NCBI GenBank assembly: GCA_017548245.1
Contig: JAFYMU010000152.1
Coordinates: 1 to 10,230 of the forward strand
Source: Kiritimatiellia bacterium
GTDB taxonomy: Bacteria > Verrucomicrobiota > Kiritimatiellia > RFP12 > DVOR01
DNA: 10,230 bases
Direction: 5' to 3'
Within the stretch, counting starts at the first letter, position 1, and the number at the start of each line of letters is the position of its first letter. Shown piece after piece: positions 6,602 to 10,230 of the stretch. A program made the position numbers and the translations under genes. The notes beneath the pieces are model-generated. The model was not told the origin of the DNA and did no database searches. It was given only the letters and a program-made list of their open reading frames with translations.

Positions 6602-7216
6602 ATGAAAAGTATTAAAGGTATCGTTTTTGACTTCGGTGGCGTGATTTCAGCAGCACACGATGACACCTTTTGGGCAAAAGCATTAGCCTTAACGGGATGG
6701 GATCGTGATACCATTTGGGCTGGATGGCGCAAACATCGTTACTTGTTAGATGCAGATTTTGTGACACCGCAGGGTTTGTATCACTTGATTGGCCAGGATT
6801 TGGGCACGTCATTGGATGGCAAAACGCTCGACTTGTTGGCGGAAATGGACTACGATTCATGGGCGGTGCCCAATCCTGAAACGTTGGCCTGGGCGCGCGA
6901 ATTGAAGGACGCGGGTTACAAAATCGGCATTTTGACCAACATGCCCACCTCGTTTATCCCGTGGTTCAACCGTGCAGCGGCCGAGTTTCGCGCCCTTGTC
7001 GATGCTGAAGTCATCTCGGGTGAAGAGCATATCGTCAAACCCGATCCCGCAATCTACTCCTTAATGGCCGCACGGATGGATTTGAATCCCAACGAACTCT
7101 GTTTCTTTGATGACATGGAAGCCAATGTGACTGCGGCACAAGCCTGCGGTTGGCAAGCGGTACACTTCACCACTGTGGCCGAAGCCAAAACTGCATTCGC
7201 CGCCCTTTTGGGTTAA
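6602..7216 (+). CDS. HAD superfamily phosphatase, YihX-like
   Basis: Predicted cytoplasmic Mg-dependent phosphatase that works through an aspartyl-phosphate. The motifs of the HAD fold are in order in 204 residues: nucleophile Asp10 in VFDFGGVI, Thr112 in ILTNMP, Lys146 in VKPDP, and acidic Asp170-Asp171 in CFFDDM. The second motif-I residue is Gly12, not Asp. That is usual in the HAD-IA variant 3 subgroup, which includes YihX (a sugar-phosphatase) and epoxide-hydrolase N-terminal domains, so DxG alone does not mean loss of activity. Residues 15-90 form the helical cap. The start is ATG 6602, 7 bases after the -10 hexamer, with no ribosome site. The next gene follows after 12 bases with a purine-rich site, so they are co-transcribed. 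The substrate is unknown; sugar phosphates are the likely class. Confidence 0.88.
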   Translation: MKSIKGIVFDFGGVISAAHDDTFWAKALALTGWDRDTIWAGWRKHRYLLDADFVTPQGLYHLIGQDLGTSLDGKTLDLLAEMDYDSWAVPNPETLAWARELKDAGYKIGILTNMPTSFIPWFNRAAAEFRALVDAEVISGEEHIVKPDPAIYSLMAARMDLNPNELCFFDDMEANVTAAQACGWQAVHFTTVAEAKTAFAALLG

Positions 7217-7228
7217 AGAGAGATCACG

Positions 7229-9025
7229 ATGCACGCCGTTCGCCAACAACACGCCCCTACCCTCAAGGAACGCCTCGCGCCCCTCTTGCACGCCATTGAC
7301 CGTTATGGTTGTTGGGTGCTGCCGGTGGTCGCCTTTGTTGTCTTCTTGACGCAACTTCCACTCTTGCTCAAACTCGGCGAACGCTCGCTCTGTTATGCCG
7401 ACGCTGAGGGATTAAAAGAGGCGCTAGGTAGAACGGTTCCGGGCGGATTGTTGCAATGGTGCGCGGACTTCTTAGCCGTTTTATTCCACCAACCCTGGCT
7501 CGGCGCGATCGCCTTTGTGGCGGTGGCAGTCGGCGTTTACGCCATTGGTCGCCGTTGGACCAAGTTGTCCCCGCTTGTGGCCATGCTGCCGATTCTACAA
7601 GTTTTACTGCAGGTCACCTACTGCGGCTTTAGCGTTTGGATCTTTGGTAACGCCGCCTTTCCGCAATGTTACCTGCTCGAATGGGCCGCAGCGCTCTTTG
7701 TAATGGGCGCGATTAAACGTTGGGGTGCGTTGGGCCTCCTCACGAGTGTGCTCTACCCTGTCGCCGGCATTTCGGTGCTCTTTGGTCTCTTGGGCGGCGC
7801 ATTATTGCGTCAAACCCATTGGGTAACGCGCCTACTCTGTTGTCTCACGGCGGGCGCATGGGTGATGGGTTGGAAGATGGGTTGTTACGCAGATCCCTCG
7901 TGGACCAACCTCTTCACGACCCAACACTGGATGCTCTTCGAAACCGATGCGTGGTGGTGGGACTTTATCTCGTGGGCAACGGTGGCGATGGTCTTCCTTG
8001 CCGAAGGCGCACAGCCTTGGGTTAATCGTTTACTTGCAGCCAAAACGTGGTTGCCGCGCCTCGCAATGCCGATTACGGTTGGCGCTTTTATCCTCTGTGT
8101 GACGTTGGCCTTTGACCCGATGACGCTCTACTCCATTCTGAGTTGCGAACGCAATTTGCGCCATGGCGATGGTCAAACGGCATTGCATTTACCCGAAAAA
8201 GAGGTCATTGGTCACCGCATGCTCTCGGCCTATCACATTCATGGTTTGTGGCGTGCTGGCAAATTGGAAGACAAACTCTTTGACATGCCGTGGACTGTTT
8301 CGCACAAGGCTTCCACCATTGATACGATGAGTTTGGATGGCCATTGGTTACTCTACCACTACGGCATTGTACAGTTGGCGCGTCGGTGGTGCTACGAGAG
8401 CGTGATTAAGTTGGGCTGGAATGGCGAACACTATGCGTTGCTCACCAAGATTGCAATCGTCTGCAACGAGATGCCCTTGGCCAAACGATATGCCTTGCAA
8501 TTGGCGCGAATCCCGTTGCGTGGGCGCGAAGCGGCGGAGTATTTGTCCTACATTGATGGGCAACAGATTCCGAAGGAACACGAATTGTGGCGCATCGCTG
8601 ATTTGCATTTGCGCCTCTCGGCAGATGCGGGTTCGCCCACCTTTGAAGCGGGGAAAAAACTCGAAGAAGGCATTTACAATCGTTATGCCGTGTTAAAAAA
8701 TGGTTCCAAGGAGATGGTCACGCTCTACTTGTGTTCCTCACTCCTCTTACAAGATACAACGGCATTGGTGGAAAACCTGGACGTAATTCTGCAAGTGTGG
8801 CCGCAACGACCGTTGCCGCGCGTCTTCCAACAAGGTTTGCTCGCTGCCGCAGCGACATTGCCACCCAATCAACAACCGCGCTTAACCATTGATTTGTTCA
8901 CGCCAGGTATGTTCGAAGCCTTCCAAGCCTTCCAGAAGGAAGCGCCCAAGGCCGACCCCACCGATGCAACCTTCCGTAAACGTTTTGGACGTTCTTACTG
9001 GTATTATGCCGCTTTTCTACAATAA
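7229..9025 (+). CDS. Large polytopic membrane protein, DUF6057-like
   Basis: This 598-residue protein has no known function. Residues 29-296 contain seven or eight hydrophobic helices (about 29-47, 91-107, 112-130, 145-163, 166-194, 199-216, 243-260, 278-296). The remaining 300 residues are soluble and helical, with TPR-like spacing of small and aromatic residues, for example around 374-440. The protein ends with the aromatic tail RSYWYYAAFLQ. This layout of a membrane half, a helical-repeat half and an aromatic C-terminus reminds me of DUF6057 proteins of Bacteroidota; a profile search has not been run. Start ATG 7229 has AAAGAGAG at 7215-7222, overlapping the HAD stop. The HAD gene 12 bases upstream is the only operon partner. 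No terminator follows before the next promoter, so some read-through to the next gene is possible. Confidence 0.75.
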   Translation: MHAVRQQHAPTLKERLAPLLHAIDRYGCWVLPVVAFVVFLTQLPLLLKLGERSLCYADAEGLKEALGRTVPGGLLQWCADFLAVLFHQPWLGAIAFVAVAVGVYAIGRRWTKLSPLVAMLPILQVLLQVTYCGFSVWIFGNAAFPQCYLLEWAAALFVMGAIKRWGALGLLTSVLYPVAGISVLFGLLGGALLRQTHWVTRLLCCLTAGAWVMGWKMGCYADPSWTNLFTTQHWMLFETDAWWWDFISWATVAMVFLAEGAQPWVNRLLAAKTWLPRLAMPITVGAFILCVTLAFDPMTLYSILSCERNLRHGDGQTALHLPEKEVIGHRMLSAYHIHGLWRAGKLEDKLFDMPWTVSHKASTIDTMSLDGHWLLYHYGIVQLARRWCYESVIKLGWNGEHYALLTKIAIVCNEMPLAKRYALQLARIPLRGREAAEYLSYIDGQQIPKEHELWRIADLHLRLSADAGSPTFEAGKKLEEGIYNRYAVLKNGSKEMVTLYLCSSLLLQDTTALVENLDVILQVWPQRPLPRVFQQGLLAAAATLPPNQQPRLTIDLFTPGMFEAFQAFQKEAPKADPTDATFRKRFGRSYWYYAAFLQ

Positions 9026-9038
9026 CGCCCCTTGTCTG

Positions 9039-9047
9039 TGTTAGACT
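9039..9047 (+). promoter_or_regulatory. Extended -10 promoter of the 9058 gene
   Basis: TGTTAGACT matches the shared element. The hexamer ends 11 bases before the ATG. An alternative hexamer TATACG (9047-9052) would put it 6 bases before. Either way the leader is at most a few bases and carries no ribosome site. Confidence 0.55.
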
Positions 9048-9057
9048 ATACGCCGTA

Positions 9058-9750
9058 ATGAAGCAACACCCCACGCAATTTGATTTTATCTACGCCATTC
9101 GCAATACGGAGATCTTGCACGCTCCGAAGCGAATCTTGGACCCTTTTAATCAGACCTCAATCGAATACACCTTGTTGACGCAACCGATGGACAATCCCCA
9201 TCAGACCTGTATTCGTGAAGGCACCTTGCAGACCTATCCACCGCGCCTCCTCTTACCGGGCGAACTCGCCACACAGGAGTTGGAAGGCTTTGGCCATGAG
9301 GCGCAGTCCTACTTAAACTTCCTGAAGAAGCGCGCCGCGAACATCCGCATCTTGCGTTATTCCTACCGTTTGCGTCGCGAAAGTTTCCGAGAAACGGTGG
9401 TGAACGAACCCATTGAGTTGATTTGCGAACAGACCAAGCAGCGTCACCAAACGGGTACCAATCCCTACGCCGCCTTGGTGAAAGGCGTTGACGAACCCTG
9501 GGATGTCTGCTTGCTCCACCTCTTTATGAAACTCGTCCAGGCTTCGGTACCGAAGGCTTTGGATGCCTTGGAAAAGCACGCCAAGGATAGTTTTAAGGAC
9601 CAGATTCCGGCCGATCAGCGTGTGGAAATCGAACGCGCCTTTGCCGCCGCGCAGAAGGATGCCTCTCTGATACCGCAATTGGGTTCGCTCCTCAAAGAAA
9701 AGGGCCTCTTTGAGATCTATCAAGATCGCTTCTTCGATCTGCTCGACTAA
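9058..9750 (+). CDS. Conserved soluble protein of unknown function
   Basis: This is a 230-residue protein with no signal peptide or membrane helix. Strongly patterned stretches are AIRNTEI (13-19), REGTLQTYPPRLLLP (53-67), LEGFGHEAQSY (75-85), KGVDEPWDVCL (142-152) and the C-terminal KGLFEIYQDRFFDLL. From memory, unnamed hypothetical proteins in several bacterial phyla share the order RNT, REG-ERP-like, EGF, RGVDELWDV-like and GLFExYEDRFL, which suggests one old uncharacterised family; I cannot search for it. Residues 155-225 look all-helical and charged. Catalytic residues are not obvious; Asp145, Glu146 and Trp148 in the VDEPWD motif are candidates for a functional site. Start ATG 9058 follows its own extended -10 by 11 bases with no Shine-Dalgarno, so it is possibly leaderless. 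Downstream are the 16-bp repeats and a shared terminator. Confidence 0.75.
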   Translation: MKQHPTQFDFIYAIRNTEILHAPKRILDPFNQTSIEYTLLTQPMDNPHQTCIREGTLQTYPPRLLLPGELATQELEGFGHEAQSYLNFLKKRAANIRILRYSYRLRRESFRETVVNEPIELICEQTKQRHQTGTNPYAALVKGVDEPWDVCLLHLFMKLVQASVPKALDALEKHAKDSFKDQIPADQRVEIERAFAAAQKDASLIPQLGSLLKEKGLFEIYQDRFFDLLD

Positions 9751-9769
9751 TCCACTTTATCAGTTGAGA

Positions 9770-9850
9770 AACATAAGTTATATTGCCTTTCAATGTAACT
9801 TATATTCAACTTCAATATAACTTATGTTGTTGCTCAATGTAACTTATGTT
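9770..9850. repeat. Array of four phased 16-bp dyad repeats
   Basis: The consensus is CAATRTAACTTATRTT. Copies lie at 9770-9785 (inverted), 9791-9806, 9813-9828 and 9835-9850 (direct). The direct copies start exactly 22 bases apart, and the inverted copy is 21 bases from its neighbour centre to centre, so all four face the same side of the helix. Each is itself a near-palindrome (AAYATAA-S-TTATRTT) with an odd centre. The copies at 9770 and 9813 are perfect reverse complements over 16 bases. A degenerate fifth half-site (AAGTTAC) may lie at 9863-9869. The segment is strikingly AT-rich compared with the flanking genes. It lies in the 3' region between convergent genes. It could be an array of binding sites for a dimeric DNA-binding protein or an RNA structure; its function is unknown. 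Confidence 0.8.
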
Positions 9851-9878
9851 ACTCAGCTTATAAAGTTACCCGCAAAAC

Positions 9879-9914
9879 AAAAAAAAGACGCCCTTTCGGA
9901 GCGTCTTTTGTTTT
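9879..9914. terminator. Bidirectional terminator between convergent genes
   Basis: AAAAGACGC (9883-9891) pairs perfectly with GCGTCTTTT (9901-9909), loop 9892-9900. A runs of 8 on the left (9879-9886) and T runs on the right (9906-9914, interrupted by one G) allow termination in both directions. It serves the 9058 gene and the minus-strand gene ending at 9934. Confidence 0.88.
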
Positions 9915-9933
9915 ACCTTTCAGGTGCGAAACG

Positions 9934-10230
9934 TTAGCGAATGCTAAAACGGAAACCCTTCTTTGGCAACGGGGCTTCCCAGAGGGTAACGTCGGTCGAA
10001 CTCGAACGCGCCTCGCCTGAAACGGTTCGGCACGAGGCCCAAATGCGACGGGAAGAGGTTTTTAAGCGCAGATAGGGCGAGTAGTTCAACTGGCTGGAGG
10101 CGCTGGTCTGTTGGAGTTCCACCCTGTCCAAAACAACGACTTCTTCAATCTTTGTCCACGGATTGTACAACGCATCTAACTTCGGCAAGTCGGCGGTAAT
10201 CTCCGTGCAACTCAACGTTTCCAGCGAGTC
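9934..10230 (-). CDS. Unrecognised protein, 3' end only
   Basis: A minus-strand frame is open from the window edge to a TAA at 9934-9936, giving the last 98 codons of a longer gene. Internal TTG (10213-10215) is not a convincing start, since the frame continues upstream without a stop or ribosome site. The visible part is rich in Ser/Thr and alternates polar and hydrophobic residues (VVVLDRVELQQ, YSPYLRLKTSSRRIW), like an extracytoplasmic beta-rich domain. It ends in the basic tail PKKGFRFSIR. Codon use resembles the rest of the window, and the bidirectional terminator sits 20 bases beyond the stop; both support a real gene. A pseudopilin or surface-protein C-terminus is conceivable but not supported by any motif. 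Confidence 0.65.
   Translation of the reverse strand, partial: DSLETLSCTEITADLPKLDALYNPWTKIEEVVVLDRVELQQTSASSQLNYSPYLRLKTSSRRIWASCRTVSGEARSSSTDVTLWEAPLPKKGFRFSIR

Noticed and set aside
9770..9850. CRISPR array
   Set aside because: Repeats are 16 bp and near-palindromic, gaps are only 5-6 bases, one copy is inverted, and no cas genes are present.
9751..9878. Replication origin with DnaA boxes
   Set aside because: No TTATCCACA-like box and no dnaA/dnaN or rep gene nearby; AT-richness and iteron-like spacing alone are not enough.

Overview
The window is a compact stretch of bacterial chromosome. It carries nine complete genes on the plus strand and the 3' end of one gene on the minus strand, with short gaps and no RNA genes, insertion sequences or CRISPR. 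HydF, the [FeFe]-hydrogenase maturation GTPase, points to an anaerobic or fermentative bacterium. Moderately GC-rich coding, extended -10 promoters, a DUF6057-like protein and a UPF0210/ACT pair are compatible with an uncultured gut-type bacterium. The PVC superphylum (Kiritimatiellota-like) is my best guess, held with low confidence; no rRNA or other marker gene is present to decide it.

Layout. Positions 1-143 hold GC-rich palindromes and a promoter. Positions 147-2171 are an operon of a SpoU/TrmH-type RNA 2'-O-methyltransferase and hydF, closed by a terminator. Positions 2271-4221 are an operon of a double-ACT-domain (GcvR-like) protein and a UPF0210 (PFL) protein, closed by a terminator. 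Positions 4311-5024 encode a two-helix membrane protein with a beta-rich tail, again with a terminator. Positions 5120-6526 encode a beta-CASP metallo-beta-lactamase-fold RNase-like protein, again with a terminator. Positions 6602-9025 are an operon of a HAD phosphatase and a large DUF6057-like membrane protein. Positions 9058-9750 encode a soluble protein of unknown function with its own promoter. Positions 9751-9933 are an AT-rich gap with a regular array of 16-bp repeats and a bidirectional terminator, and 9934-10230 is the minus-strand 3' end of an unrecognised gene.

Expression signals are unusually uniform. All six plus-strand transcription units begin with an extended -10 element matching TGYTANAMT, with no shared -35 box. 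At two genes (4311, 6602) the ATG lies 7-8 bases after the -10, so the mRNAs should be leaderless; 9058 may be a third. Other genes (hydF, ACT, UPF0210, beta-CASP, DUF6057-like) have purine-rich ribosome binding sites. The methyltransferase has a two-codon ORF (ATG-GTT-TGA) exactly where a leaderless start is expected, and its stop overlaps the real ATG. Terminator T-tracts run directly into the next promoter at two junctions and nearly so at a third.

No multi-gene defence or biosynthetic system is evident. The least explained elements are the 21-22-bp-phased dyad repeats between the convergent genes at 9770-9850, the conserved but unnamed protein at 9058-9750, and the leaderless/extended -10 architecture.
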